Source: Limnohabitans sp. T6-5 (GTDB lineage Bacteria; Pseudomonadota; Gammaproteobacteria; Burkholderiales; Burkholderiaceae_C). From it: a stretch of DNA of 64,000 bases. The translations under genes and the position numbers were made by a program. The notes under the pieces were generated by a model that did not search any database, had not been told where the DNA came from, and saw nothing but the letters and a program-made list of their open reading frames with translations. The stretch covers positions 620,001 through 684,000 of the forward strand of contig NZ_NERV01000003.1 of the NCBI RefSeq assembly GCF_003063315.1, in the 5' to 3' direction. Below are positions 8,138-16,479 of this stretch, piece after piece (position 1 is the first letter of the stretch; every line of letters starts with the position of its first letter).

Positions 8138-10069
8138 TCAAGAAGTTTTCAGTGCCCGTCCAATGCGGTCACGCCGCACGGTAGGTTTGGTGCAGACGCT
8201 GCTGGGCAGATCAAACCAATTGCGCACTTCCTGATTCAGTCCCACGCCGTGCATGAAGTTGTAAATCGCTTTCTTCAGCCCTTGGCCCAGCAGGTCGTGG
8301 TCCACACCCTTGGGCATGGGAGTCGGGTCCACAAAACCCACATCGTTTTTGGCAAAGGTGCCTTCAGGCAGGGGCAATAACGTGACGCCATAGGCATTGG
8401 GGTTCCGGCCCACAGGTGAATGCACCGTGCAGACAAAGCGGTGGAAAAAGCCACTGTGGATGCAGCCGTTCTCAAACAGCTGGCGCACGTATTCGAGAGC
8501 GTCCACGGTGTCTTGCACGGTTTGCGTTGGAAAACCGTACATCAGGTAGGCATGCACCAACACGCCTGCGTCGGCAAAGCCCTTGGTCACTTTCGCCACC
8601 TGCTCGACTGAAACGCCTTTTTTCATCAGCTGAAGCAAGCGGTCGGACGCCACTTCGAGCCCGCCCGACATGGCGATGCAGCCGCTTTGCGCCAGCAGCT
8701 CGCACAGCTCGGGGGTGAAGGTTTTCTCAAAGCGGATGTTGCCCCACCATGAGATTTGCACGCCCCGGCGCAGCAGTTCTTCGGCCAGGGCCTTCAGGGC
8801 TTTGGGCGGCGCGGCTTCGTCCACAAAGTGAAAACCCGTCTGGCCCGTTTCGGCCACGATCTGCTCGATGCGGTCCACCAAAGTGCTGGCCTGGGCGGTC
8901 TCGTAGCGGCTGATGTAGTCCAGGCTCACATCGCAAAAGCTGCACTTTTTCCAGTAACAGCCGTGCGCCACGGTGAGCTTGTTCCAGCGTCCGTCGCTCC
9001 ACAGCCGGTTCATGGGGTTGAGCATGTCCAGCAATGACAGGTATTGGTGCAGCGGCAGGCCGTCCCAGGTGGGGGTGCCCACGTCTTCAAAGGCGATATC
9101 AGGCTCTTGCATATTGAAGTACTGCACCTGACCTGCCTCGTTGCGCATGAAGGTGCGTTGCAGGCGCTGCACGCTGCGTTGGCCCTGCAGGTGTTCGATC
9201 AGGCTCAGCAGTGGGCGTTCTCCGCCGTCAAGCGTGACGAAATCCACATGATCGAAGACGCGGGCGTCGTTCAACTCGCGCAGCTCGGTGTTCACAAAGC
9301 CGCCACCCAGGCCAATGCGTATGTGCGGATGCGCCCGCTTGATGCACTGTGCAATGCGAAAAGCCGCATACACCGAGCCGGGGAAGGGCACTGAGAGCAA
9401 CACCAAGCTGGGCTGGTGGCGTTCAATCGCCTCCAGTGTCAGGCGCTCCAGCGTGGTGTCGATCAGATTGGGCGGCTGGGCCAGCGCTTCGGCCAGCGCG
9501 TCAAAGCTGGGCTGGCTGGCGGCGAGGCGTTCGGCGTAGCGCACAAATTCAAATCCCTCATCGACCGCATCGCGCAGCACATCGGCCAGGTCGTTCAGGT
9601 ACAGCGTGGCCAAGTGCCGCGCGCGGTCGGTTTGGCCCAATGCGCCAAAAGCCCAGCCGATCGGGTCGCCTGTGCCGTCATCGTCATAGGCATCGAGCGC
9701 GGCAAAGCGCGGGCCTTCGGGCAAAAAGCCACGGCCCGCAATGCGGTGGCTCAGTGTGCTGTCGCGGCCTTGCAAAAAGGCGATCACCGGATCGATGCTG
9801 ACGGCGTAATCGTTGAAGTGATCGAGGAAGAAGTTCACTGGACCCGAACGGTCTTCAACGGGCAAAGCCAGCGCCGTATCGCGCAAATTGGTGAGGCCCT
9901 GGCGGTTGAGCAAAGCCAGCACGGTGGCCAGCGCCAGGTCTTCTTGCACTGCATCAAACCCCCGTGAACGCAAAAAACCCGTCAGGTAAGCCGTGGACGG
10001 GTAGGGCGTGTTGAGTTGCGTCATCGGTGGGATGATGCTCAAGACGTTCAATGGTGAGGTAGAGTACAT
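8138..10069 (-). CDS. B12-binding-domain radical SAM protein
   Basis: About 643 residues. The N-terminal half has the cobalamin-binding-like fold of radical SAM enzymes (VLSIIPPMTQLNTPYPSTAYL, later IGLGGGFVNTEL). The radical SAM core has an iron-sulfur motif HGCYWKKCSFCD near residue 371, with four rather than three residues between the first two Cys. A C-terminal region (FFHRFVCTVHSPVGRNP) follows. Such enzymes often methylate or rearrange unactivated carbons; the substrate is unknown. ATG 10069 is preferred although it has no clear Shine-Dalgarno sequence. Confidence 0.85.
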   Translation of the reverse strand: MYSTSPLNVLSIIPPMTQLNTPYPSTAYLTGFLRSRGFDAVQEDLALATVLALLNRQGLTNLRDTALALPVEDRSGPVNFFLDHFNDYAVSIDPVIAFLQGRDSTLSHRIAGRGFLPEGPRFAALDAYDDDGTGDPIGWAFGALGQTDRARHLATLYLNDLADVLRDAVDEGFEFVRYAERLAASQPSFDALAEALAQPPNLIDTTLERLTLEAIERHQPSLVLLSVPFPGSVYAAFRIAQCIKRAHPHIRIGLGGGFVNTELRELNDARVFDHVDFVTLDGGERPLLSLIEHLQGQRSVQRLQRTFMRNEAGQVQYFNMQEPDIAFEDVGTPTWDGLPLHQYLSLLDMLNPMNRLWSDGRWNKLTVAHGCYWKKCSFCDVSLDYISRYETAQASTLVDRIEQIVAETGQTGFHFVDEAAPPKALKALAEELLRRGVQISWWGNIRFEKTFTPELCELLAQSGCIAMSGGLEVASDRLLQLMKKGVSVEQVAKVTKGFADAGVLVHAYLMYGFPTQTVQDTVDALEYVRQLFENGCIHSGFFHRFVCTVHSPVGRNPNAYGVTLLPLPEGTFAKNDVGFVDPTPMPKGVDHDLLGQGLKKAIYNFMHGVGLNQEVRNWFDLPSSVCTKPTVRRDRIGRALKTS

Positions 10070-10283
10070 CAAAAGGAGCTAGGTCAATTCAAAACTGTGG
10101 GAGGATTATCGTGGCGCATCCAAGACTAAGTCTTATGCATTTCGAGTCGCTCATGGTCAACACCAAGCACCTGTGCGATCAGCTTCTGTCTTTCTTGGAT
10201 GATCGTTCACTGTTCGTGAAATGCTGTGTGAATGCATGAATGATTTTTTTCTTTTTCAATGAATGCATACATTCGCAACGTAT

Positions 10284-10319
10284 TTGACGGTTTTGACGTA
10301 TACAATTTGACTCAAATAC
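10284..10319 (+). promoter_or_regulatory. putative promoter/operator of the response-regulator operon
   Basis: Just upstream of ATG 10330. TTGAC occurs three times (10284, 10293, 10307) around a TATACAAT -10-like box (10299-10306). The outer arms GTATTTGA (10280-10287) and TCAAATAC (10312-10319) are inverted repeats. Direct TTGAC repeats would suit binding by an OmpR-type regulator, so autoregulation is possible. Bases 10070-10283 otherwise show only AT-rich sequence and a few GAATGCAT motifs. Confidence 0.4.
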
Positions 10320-10329
10320 GGGAACTTCA

Positions 10330-11043
10330 ATGCACATTGCTTTACTCGAAGATGAACAGACCTTGGCGATTGATGTTCAAAACTTGTTGTCCAACGCTGG
10401 CCATTCTGTGGTGCACTTTCCGGATGGCCATCAGATCATGCGTGCTTTGTTGAAAGACACCTTTGATCTGTTTGTGCTCGACTGGAATGTGCCGGGGCCA
10501 GATGGACTTGAGGTCTTAAAGCACATGCGCAACAACATGAAGCTCGATACGCCAATCATTTTTTTGACAAGCAACAATGCCGAAGAACAGATTGTCACTG
10601 CACTTGATGCCGGTGCTGACGACTATTGCACCAAACCCATCCGGCCGTTTGAATTTCTCGCGCGCGTAGCGGCTCTTCAGCGTCGATTTCTGCCCAAGGA
10701 AAACCCCGATGTTGATGGTGAATTTGTCGAAGGCTATGTGTTTGAAAGAAGTCAGCGAACAGTCACGATTTTTGGTAATTGTGTCAATCTGACTGAGAAA
10801 GAATATGAATTGGCACGTTTGATGTTTCAGAACATAGACCGGCCCATTTCTCGCCATCGCATCATGCAGGAAGTTTGGGGACGAGAGGAGGACGCATTGT
10901 CACGAACACTGGATGTGCATATCTCCTGGGTTCGTCGAAAGCTGGATATTGGCGCTGGGGCTCAATATTTGCGTTTGGTTGTCGTGCACGGATTTGGCTA
11001 CCGCTTGATCAAAATTACAGTGCCAGAAGGTGGTACGTTGTGA
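10330..11043 (+). CDS. OmpR/PhoB-type response regulator
   Basis: 237 residues. The receiver domain has acidic residues Glu7-Asp8-Glu9, phospho-acceptor Asp51 (LFVLDWNVPGPDG) and the conserved Lys in CTKPIRP. The C-terminal winged-helix DNA-binding domain is recognisable from NLTEKEYELARLMFQN and LDVHISWVRRKLDI...VHGFGYRL. The stop overlaps the GTG start of the FecR/LysM gene (GTGA at 11040-11043). It is the first gene of a regulator/FecR/CHASE2-kinase operon and is probably phosphorylated by the kinase at 12386-14656. Confidence 0.92.
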   Translation: MHIALLEDEQTLAIDVQNLLSNAGHSVVHFPDGHQIMRALLKDTFDLFVLDWNVPGPDGLEVLKHMRNNMKLDTPIIFLTSNNAEEQIVTALDAGADDYCTKPIRPFEFLARVAALQRRFLPKENPDVDGEFVEGYVFERSQRTVTIFGNCVNLTEKEYELARLMFQNIDRPISRHRIMQEVWGREEDALSRTLDVHISWVRRKLDIGAGAQYLRLVVVHGFGYRLIKITVPEGGTL

Positions 11044-12386
11044 ATTGCAGATCTTGGATCGCTTGGGGCGTGTGGTGTTTTCTGTCTGCGGCAGCGGGGC
11101 TGGCGATGTGGCCTGCCCCGGTCTTGGCGCAAGTGGTCGCCAGTGATGAGCGATTCATTCATTACAAAATCAAGCCTGGCGATACCTTGCGTGCTTTTGT
11201 AGCGCAATACATTTTTGGTGACGATGGTTTGGCGCTGGTGACCAAGATCAACCAAATGGACAACCCCAATAAAGTTCAAGTGGGCAAGGTCATCAAGTTG
11301 CCCCGTGAGCGGATCAAGTTCAGGCCCTCGACGGCGACCGTCAGCCGTTTGAATTGCACGGGCGTGACCTTGTTGGGCGGGGACAGTCCTGTCACAGTGA
11401 GTGCAGGCATGTCTTTGACGGAGGGGGCTGTGGTGAGAGTTCCGCCGGGCTGTCAATTCGGCCTCACCTTGGAAGATGCATCTACTGTGAGCATGCTTTC
11501 GGGGGCTGTGATTCAACTCAAAACTTTGCGTGTGAATGTGCTGGAGCCTTCTCCCGATATTCAAATCGAGTTGCTGGAAGGGCGGATTTTTGTGGATGTG
11601 CCACGAAAACGGCTCGACGGCGATGCGCCATTCCGCGTGAAAACGCCGACTTCGGTTGCTGGCGTGCGAGGCACCCAATTTCGAGTAGGTTTTGACGCTG
11701 CCGACCGGCATAGCCAGGTGGAAGTCGCCTTCGGCATGGTCGGCGCCAAAGGCCATGATGAGACTGAAGAAAAACGTGCTGCAGGTAATCAGGGGGTGCC
11801 AGTTTTGCCCACAGGCAAATCTTTGCCTGTAGAGACTTTGCCCAAGTCGCCGATGTTCAAAAAATTCAGCTTTGTGCCCAGTGCGCAGGCCGTGCAAGAT
11901 GTATTGCTGGAGTTTGAGGTCGATCCTCAAACCCACAAAATGGCTTTGGTCAAAGCTCAGGATGTCGCTTTTTCCTTGGCCCAGAACGAGATCAAGTTGC
12001 TCAAGCCCGAAGTCGTGCTTGCAGATCTGGGCAACAAGGCCGTGTTCTATCAGGTCGCAGCCATTACTGAAACAGGCTTGTATGGCGCTACGGCAGACTA
12101 CGCTGTTTGTCGCGGGTATGTTCGAGGCAAGGACTTGCGATGCAATGTGCAATTTGATCTGGCCGGGTTGAGTAAGCCAGTTTTGTATTTTGAGCGGCTC
12201 GATGCCGATGGTGGGGCCAAGATTTTGTTGAATGCGCCCATTGATGTCCGTGTCAACGACCAAGCCGTTTTTCGCGGAGTTCCTTCGGGAATCTACAAAT
12301 GGCGCATTGAGTACGCCGTCTCTGACACCTTGAATGCCAAATTGACTGGGCAGTTTCAGTTGATTGCATTTCCTGGGAACGATTGA
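11040..12386 (+). CDS. periplasmic LysM + FecR-domain protein
   Basis: 448 residues from GTG 11040, which overlaps the preceding stop. A signal peptide (WCFLSAAAGLAMWPAPVLAQ) is followed by a LysM domain (HYKIKPGDTLRAFVAQYIFG...VGKVIKLP, about residues 38-88), which binds glycan in other proteins. A FecR-like beta domain follows (about 110-225, ending VAGVRGTQFRVGF). The C-terminal part has repeated Ig-like strands. It sits between a response regulator and a CHASE2 kinase and overlaps the kinase start, so a role as the envelope sensing partner is likely but inferred. Confidence 0.87.
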   Translation: MNCRSWIAWGVWCFLSAAAGLAMWPAPVLAQVVASDERFIHYKIKPGDTLRAFVAQYIFGDDGLALVTKINQMDNPNKVQVGKVIKLPRERIKFRPSTATVSRLNCTGVTLLGGDSPVTVSAGMSLTEGAVVRVPPGCQFGLTLEDASTVSMLSGAVIQLKTLRVNVLEPSPDIQIELLEGRIFVDVPRKRLDGDAPFRVKTPTSVAGVRGTQFRVGFDAADRHSQVEVAFGMVGAKGHDETEEKRAAGNQGVPVLPTGKSLPVETLPKSPMFKKFSFVPSAQAVQDVLLEFEVDPQTHKMALVKAQDVAFSLAQNEIKLLKPEVVLADLGNKAVFYQVAAITETGLYGATADYAVCRGYVRGKDLRCNVQFDLAGLSKPVLYFERLDADGGAKILLNAPIDVRVNDQAVFRGVPSGIYKWRIEYAVSDTLNAKLTGQFQLIAFPGND

Positions 12387-14656
12387 TGCAGAACTTGGTC
12401 AGGTACTGGTGCGGACGCCTTTTCAAACGTGAACTTTCTGGAGATGAAAAACGTTTTTACGGCGAATGGGTGATCTTTTCCATCGTGGCGTTGGCGTTGC
12501 TTGCGTGCAGTCTTTGGTGGCAATGGGGAACATCCTTTGGCAATGTGATCTATGACCGTCTGCATCGCTTGCGGGGCCCTGCACCATCCAGTGAAATTGT
12601 GGTGATCGCCATTGATGACTTTTCGCTGGACCGATTGGGGGGGTGGCCGGTTTCCCGTTCAGTGTATGTGGATCTGCTGAAAAAACTGGCGGATACCGAC
12701 AACCGGCCAAAAGCCATTGGCTTTGATATTCTGTTTCATGATGCCACGCCCATGGACGACGCTTTTGCTGAGCAATTGAAGCGTCATCGCGCTTTTCTGG
12801 CGGTGGAAACCCCATTGGATGAGATGGGTTTTAGCATCAAAAAACCCCGAGATGTTCTGGCCAATGCGGCGTTAGGCTTTGGGCACATCAACATTGCTTT
12901 TGAGACCGATGGTTTTTTGCGTGGTATCCATTTGACCGAGGCGATGGTGCCCCATCTGGCTTTGGCCATGTCCGGACAGGCCTCGCAGGGTTTCAATGAA
13001 CAGGCCAGCTACCGGCGCTTCAATATGGTCAATCCTGCGGTGGGATTTCCAACGATCTCATTGGCCGATGTGCTGTCGGAGCATTTCCCGGTACACGTCC
13101 TCAAAGACAAATATGTTTTGATCGGCTCGACCGCCCCCAGCTTGGGCGATCACTATCCCACGATTTATGCAGGTCGGCAATCTTCAGGCATGCCCGGTGT
13201 GGAACTGCATGCCAATGTGCTCAATGACATTTTGCGAGAGGATTTGATTTCATTCGTCAGCCTGCCTGCGCACATTGCGTTGAGTTTTTGGGCACTCTTG
13301 TCTGTGTTGGTTGCACTGCTGGTACTCAGTCCGCTGGCTGAGTTACTGGTGACTTTTTTTGTGATTTTTTGCGCGCTGGCCGTGAGCTTTTTCATGCTGG
13401 TCAACTGGAATGTCTGGTTTGATCCGGGCCCTTGTGTGCTCGCCATCGTTCTGGTCAAACCCGCATGGGCTTGGCGACGCATGGAAATGATCGTCAGCTT
13501 CATGGGCGAGAGAGCCGCTCAGGTGGAGCAGTTCAAGAGACCTCGACGCAGTCTGGCCAAGGGTTTGCGTCTTCAGCATTTCACCAGCGATACGGTGTTG
13601 CAGTATTCGCGCTTGCTGGATCGCGCTATTGGAGTCATGAATGAGCGCGTTCAGTTTTTGGGGGCCATCGTCAATGATGCCCCCAATGCCATGCTTTCAG
13701 TGGATGAAAATGGCGCCATACTGAATGCCAACCCGAAGATGGCCAGCTTGGTTCCGGCAGGTTTGATTCGGATTACAGCCAGCGTGGCTCCATTTTTAGC
13801 TTATTTGGGCGTGCCTGCATCAGATGGCCTGCAATCATTGGTGGGCAAAGATCATTACGTCAGCGCCTTGGACAATCAGGCAAGCCTTCATTACCATATT
13901 TTCAGCGTAATCCGCGTATCACAGTCGGATGACAAATTTCTTTGGATTTTGTCCCTGGTGGACATCACTGAAATCCGGCAATTTCAAAACCAGCGTGACC
14001 GTACGTTGCAATTGCTGTCGCATGACATGCGCACACCGATCGCATCTATTTTGTCGCTTTGTCGCCAAGATGCTGTTGCGTATGAAAATCCAGAGAGCAG
14101 TTCCTTCAAGAAGCGTCGGCATGCAGAGCATTTGCTCAACATGATGGATGATTTCATCTTGTCCATCAAAGCGCAGGCACCAAAATACAAACTCAGTGAG
14201 GTCTTGATCGATGATTTGATGGATGAGGCCATCTTTCAAGTCAAGGATTTGGCAGTGAGCAGGCGAATCCACATAGAGCAGGTGTTTGATGCAGCGCCGC
14301 AATTCATTTGGGTAGATCAGCGCTTGTTCACGCGGATGCTGGTCAATTTACTGGTCAATGCCATTCGGTATGGTGCGCCAGACAGCACTCTTGAAATCGA
14401 GTTGGCGCACGATAAAGACGGCCGCCGCCACGCAGGTGCATGGGTCCACTGCCACATTCGCAATCGTGTGGTTGATCGCGCGCATGAAGTCGACAATACT
14501 GCCCAGCAAGGTTTTGGTTTGGGCATGGATTTTGTCCGAACGGTGATCGGCAGGCACCATGGAAGAATTCAGTTCGATGTTGACAAAAAACCAGGCCAAT
14601 TGGCGGTTGTGCATCTGATGCTTCCCATGATCAATGCGCCAGATGAAGCGCCTTGA
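12386..14656 (+). CDS. CHASE2-domain sensor histidine kinase
   Basis: 756 residues. The order is an N-terminal membrane helix, a periplasmic CHASE2 domain (about 55-290, including VVIAIDDFSLDRLGGWPVSR and LIGSTAPSLGDHYPT), three membrane helices, a PAS-like segment (LSVDENGAILNANPKM), HisKA with SHDMRTPIASI, and HATPase_c (NLLVNAIRYG, GFGLGMDFV). The asparagine of the N-box is present. ATG 12386 overlaps the TGA of the FecR gene by one base. It is probably the cognate kinase of the regulator at 10330. Confidence 0.9.
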   Translation: MQNLVRYWCGRLFKRELSGDEKRFYGEWVIFSIVALALLACSLWWQWGTSFGNVIYDRLHRLRGPAPSSEIVVIAIDDFSLDRLGGWPVSRSVYVDLLKKLADTDNRPKAIGFDILFHDATPMDDAFAEQLKRHRAFLAVETPLDEMGFSIKKPRDVLANAALGFGHINIAFETDGFLRGIHLTEAMVPHLALAMSGQASQGFNEQASYRRFNMVNPAVGFPTISLADVLSEHFPVHVLKDKYVLIGSTAPSLGDHYPTIYAGRQSSGMPGVELHANVLNDILREDLISFVSLPAHIALSFWALLSVLVALLVLSPLAELLVTFFVIFCALAVSFFMLVNWNVWFDPGPCVLAIVLVKPAWAWRRMEMIVSFMGERAAQVEQFKRPRRSLAKGLRLQHFTSDTVLQYSRLLDRAIGVMNERVQFLGAIVNDAPNAMLSVDENGAILNANPKMASLVPAGLIRITASVAPFLAYLGVPASDGLQSLVGKDHYVSALDNQASLHYHIFSVIRVSQSDDKFLWILSLVDITEIRQFQNQRDRTLQLLSHDMRTPIASILSLCRQDAVAYENPESSSFKKRRHAEHLLNMMDDFILSIKAQAPKYKLSEVLIDDLMDEAIFQVKDLAVSRRIHIEQVFDAAPQFIWVDQRLFTRMLVNLLVNAIRYGAPDSTLEIELAHDKDGRRHAGAWVHCHIRNRVVDRAHEVDNTAQQGFGLGMDFVRTVIGRHHGRIQFDVDKKPGQLAVVHLMLPMINAPDEAP

Positions 14657-14723
14657 CAGGGTGTTTGGCTGGCTCCATGTCCGGTGATCTTCAGTCGTTA
14701 AAAAAATATATTTAGCTCATTTT

Positions 14724-14790
14724 TTGCAACAAAAAGAGTAATTAATATTTATTCATTAAGATAGTGCTTGGCCGAGCTGCAAGCTTGGCC
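14724..14790 (+). promoter_or_regulatory. AT-rich promoter and leader hairpin before the secreted-protein pair
   Basis: A promoter-like pair TTGCAA (14724-14729) and TATTTA (14746-14751) with a 16-bp spacer lies in an AT-rich gap after the kinase gene. Downstream is a 9-bp stem GGCCGAGCT/AGCTTGGCC (14770-14790, one G-U pair), followed by a T-rich stretch at 14799-14805. The hairpin may be an attenuator for the genes that start at 14830. Confidence 0.4.
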
Positions 14791-14829
14791 ATCAAAGTCT
14801 TTTTTGACCTTTTGATAGGTGCTCGACAT

Positions 14830-15213
14830 ATGACGTGGACTGTCAACCCTTGGTGTTTGGTTTCACAAACTCGGGATGCGAATCCTGCGAGTGTGTGGCG
14901 CTGCCTCTTGTTGGTGCTTTTGTCGACTCTTTGGAGTTTGGCAGTGCACGCTGATCCCCTGCTGGATTTCAGCATGTTCTCCGCACCTGATGTGAGCAAA
15001 CGCAGCATCAGTTTGCCCACCGTCAGCTGGATTGTTCACCCTCAAGCAGAAACTTATTGTCAGCAAGTGGAGCCCAAAGACGGGTTTGTGGCCAGACCTG
15101 AGGGCTGCGTTTATTGGCAAATAGCCACTTCGCGCTGCACGCTTGTGACCCGACCATCGACGACCCATTCGCAATTGGGTCATCTGCTCTTGCATTGCAT
15201 GGAGGGCAAGTGA
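14830..15213 (+). CDS. small secreted Cys-containing protein, second family member
   Basis: 127 residues with a signal peptide (CLLLVLLSTLWSLAVHA) after a short N-terminal tail. The C-terminal module reads YCQQVEPKDG, EGCVYWQIATSRCTLVT, HSQLGHLLLHCMEGK. It has the Cys spacing of the two related proteins and a reduced metal motif (HLLLH instead of HELRH). ATG 14830 has AGGTG 8 bp upstream; GTG 14764 is in frame but less likely. Its stop overlaps the next ATG (TGATG at 15211-15215). Function unknown. Confidence 0.75.
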   Translation: MTWTVNPWCLVSQTRDANPASVWRCLLLVLLSTLWSLAVHADPLLDFSMFSAPDVSKRSISLPTVSWIVHPQAETYCQQVEPKDGFVARPEGCVYWQIATSRCTLVTRPSTTHSQLGHLLLHCMEGK

Positions 15214-15599
15214 TGGCCCAGATGAAATCATTGAGGCAGCAGGCCGTGGCCCGGCTGTGCCGACCGTGGGTGTGGGCCGGGGTGGGGGCTTTGCTGCTAT
15301 CGGGTTGTGAAACGGTGACTTTGACGCCACCCAAGGTTGACCAGGTGAGGTTTTCCCCCATGCCCACCACCCAACGGACGATTGCAGAGCCCAAGATCAA
15401 ATTTTTACCTCGCCATGATGGTTTCGAATATTGCTCACGCATCACAGGGGTGCCCATCACACCGACATCTCGTCCAATGGCCTGTGCTTTTTGGAATGTG
15501 CGCCGTCAGGAGTGCACGATCGTGACCCCCTTGTCCACCGGTTACAACTACCTGGGGCATGAGTTGCGCCACTGCTTTGAGGGGGCATTTCATGATTGA
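15213..15599 (+). CDS. lipoprotein of the small Cys family, with HExxH-like motif
   Basis: 128 residues. The lipobox LLLSGC marks an outer-membrane or periplasmic lipoprotein. The C-terminal module reads YCSRITGVP, MACAFWNVRRQECTIVTPLS, YNYLGHELRHCFEGAFHD. It contains HELRH, which fits the HExxH zinc-peptidase pattern, although the protein is very small for a protease. It is the third family member, overlaps the gene before it by one base, and overlaps the binding-protein gene after it. Function unknown. Confidence 0.77.
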   Translation: MAQMKSLRQQAVARLCRPWVWAGVGALLLSGCETVTLTPPKVDQVRFSPMPTTQRTIAEPKIKFLPRHDGFEYCSRITGVPITPTSRPMACAFWNVRRQECTIVTPLSTGYNYLGHELRHCFEGAFHD

Positions 15600-16419
15600 G
15601 GGCATGAACACCCTGGCCGCAGAGCAGGTCAGCCGTCGCACTTTGTTGTTTCAAGCGCTGGCGGGATTGGGCGCATGGGTTGCGCCGCTGTGTGCTCAAG
15701 CCCAGGCCTCAGATGCACTGAAAATTGGTTTCTTGAACCACTATCCGCCTTTCAGTTTCAAGGACAAGGACGGCGTTCAAAAAGGCTTTGACCTGGATGT
15801 GATGGTTCGGGTGTGTCAGATCTTGGGCGTGGCCTTTGTTCCTGAAGTCGATGGCATGGCTTCTTTGAAGCAAAAAATCCAGACTGGTCAAATTTCATGG
15901 ATCGGGCACCAACTGCTGGCGACTCCGGAAAACCGACGTGAGTTCGATCTGGTCAAGCCTTCTTATGCTGCCATTCAACTGGTCTGCGTTCAGCAAGAAG
16001 ACGATGACCGGGACTTTCTGAGCCTGGACGATCTGGTGGGCAAAAAACTGGGCGTTTTGGCCAACACCGGCATCGAAGAGCAGTCCCGCCAAGCCATTGG
16101 AAAGTCCACTGTGGCCTATCCCCGCATAGAAGATGCGTTGGCCGATCTGGCGCGCAAAAAACTCGATGCGGTGCTGGAAGAAAGCCTGATTGCAGATTAC
16201 TTCATTGAGCGTGATCGCTTGCCTCTGAGGCTGGCAGCGCCGTTTGCAGCACCGATTGCGGCGGGTTTGGCCGTTCGCAAAGGCCATCGGGAGATGCAGG
16301 CCCAGCTGTCGTCCGCGATCCAGACCCTGCTCAAGGACGGTTCCTTGCGCAAAATCGCTGAAAAATGGTTCGGGTATGACGTCAGTCGTCCCCGGGTCAG
16401 CCATCAGCAAAGCAACTGA
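15592..16419 (+). CDS. periplasmic solute-binding protein, family 3
   Basis: 275 residues with a twin-arginine-like signal (SRRTLLFQALAGLGAWV). The SBP_bac_3 fold has the ligand-site opening IGFLNHYPPFSFKDKDG and the second lobe motif GKKLGVLANTGIEEQSRQAI. Such proteins bind amino acids or act as sensors; there is no transporter permease next to it. The start overlaps the upstream stop, with GAGGGGG 6 bp before ATG 15592. It lies just before a PAS/sigma-54 activator, which suggests a sensing role, but that is inference. Confidence 0.83.
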   Translation: MIEGMNTLAAEQVSRRTLLFQALAGLGAWVAPLCAQAQASDALKIGFLNHYPPFSFKDKDGVQKGFDLDVMVRVCQILGVAFVPEVDGMASLKQKIQTGQISWIGHQLLATPENRREFDLVKPSYAAIQLVCVQQEDDDRDFLSLDDLVGKKLGVLANTGIEEQSRQAIGKSTVAYPRIEDALADLARKKLDAVLEESLIADYFIERDRLPLRLAAPFAAPIAAGLAVRKGHREMQAQLSSAIQTLLKDGSLRKIAEKWFGYDVSRPRVSHQQSN

Positions 16420-16479
16420 TCAACAGGGTTCCTGCCTGCAGTGCCTCCACCGGCGTGGGGCATTGGTAAGCTACAGGCC

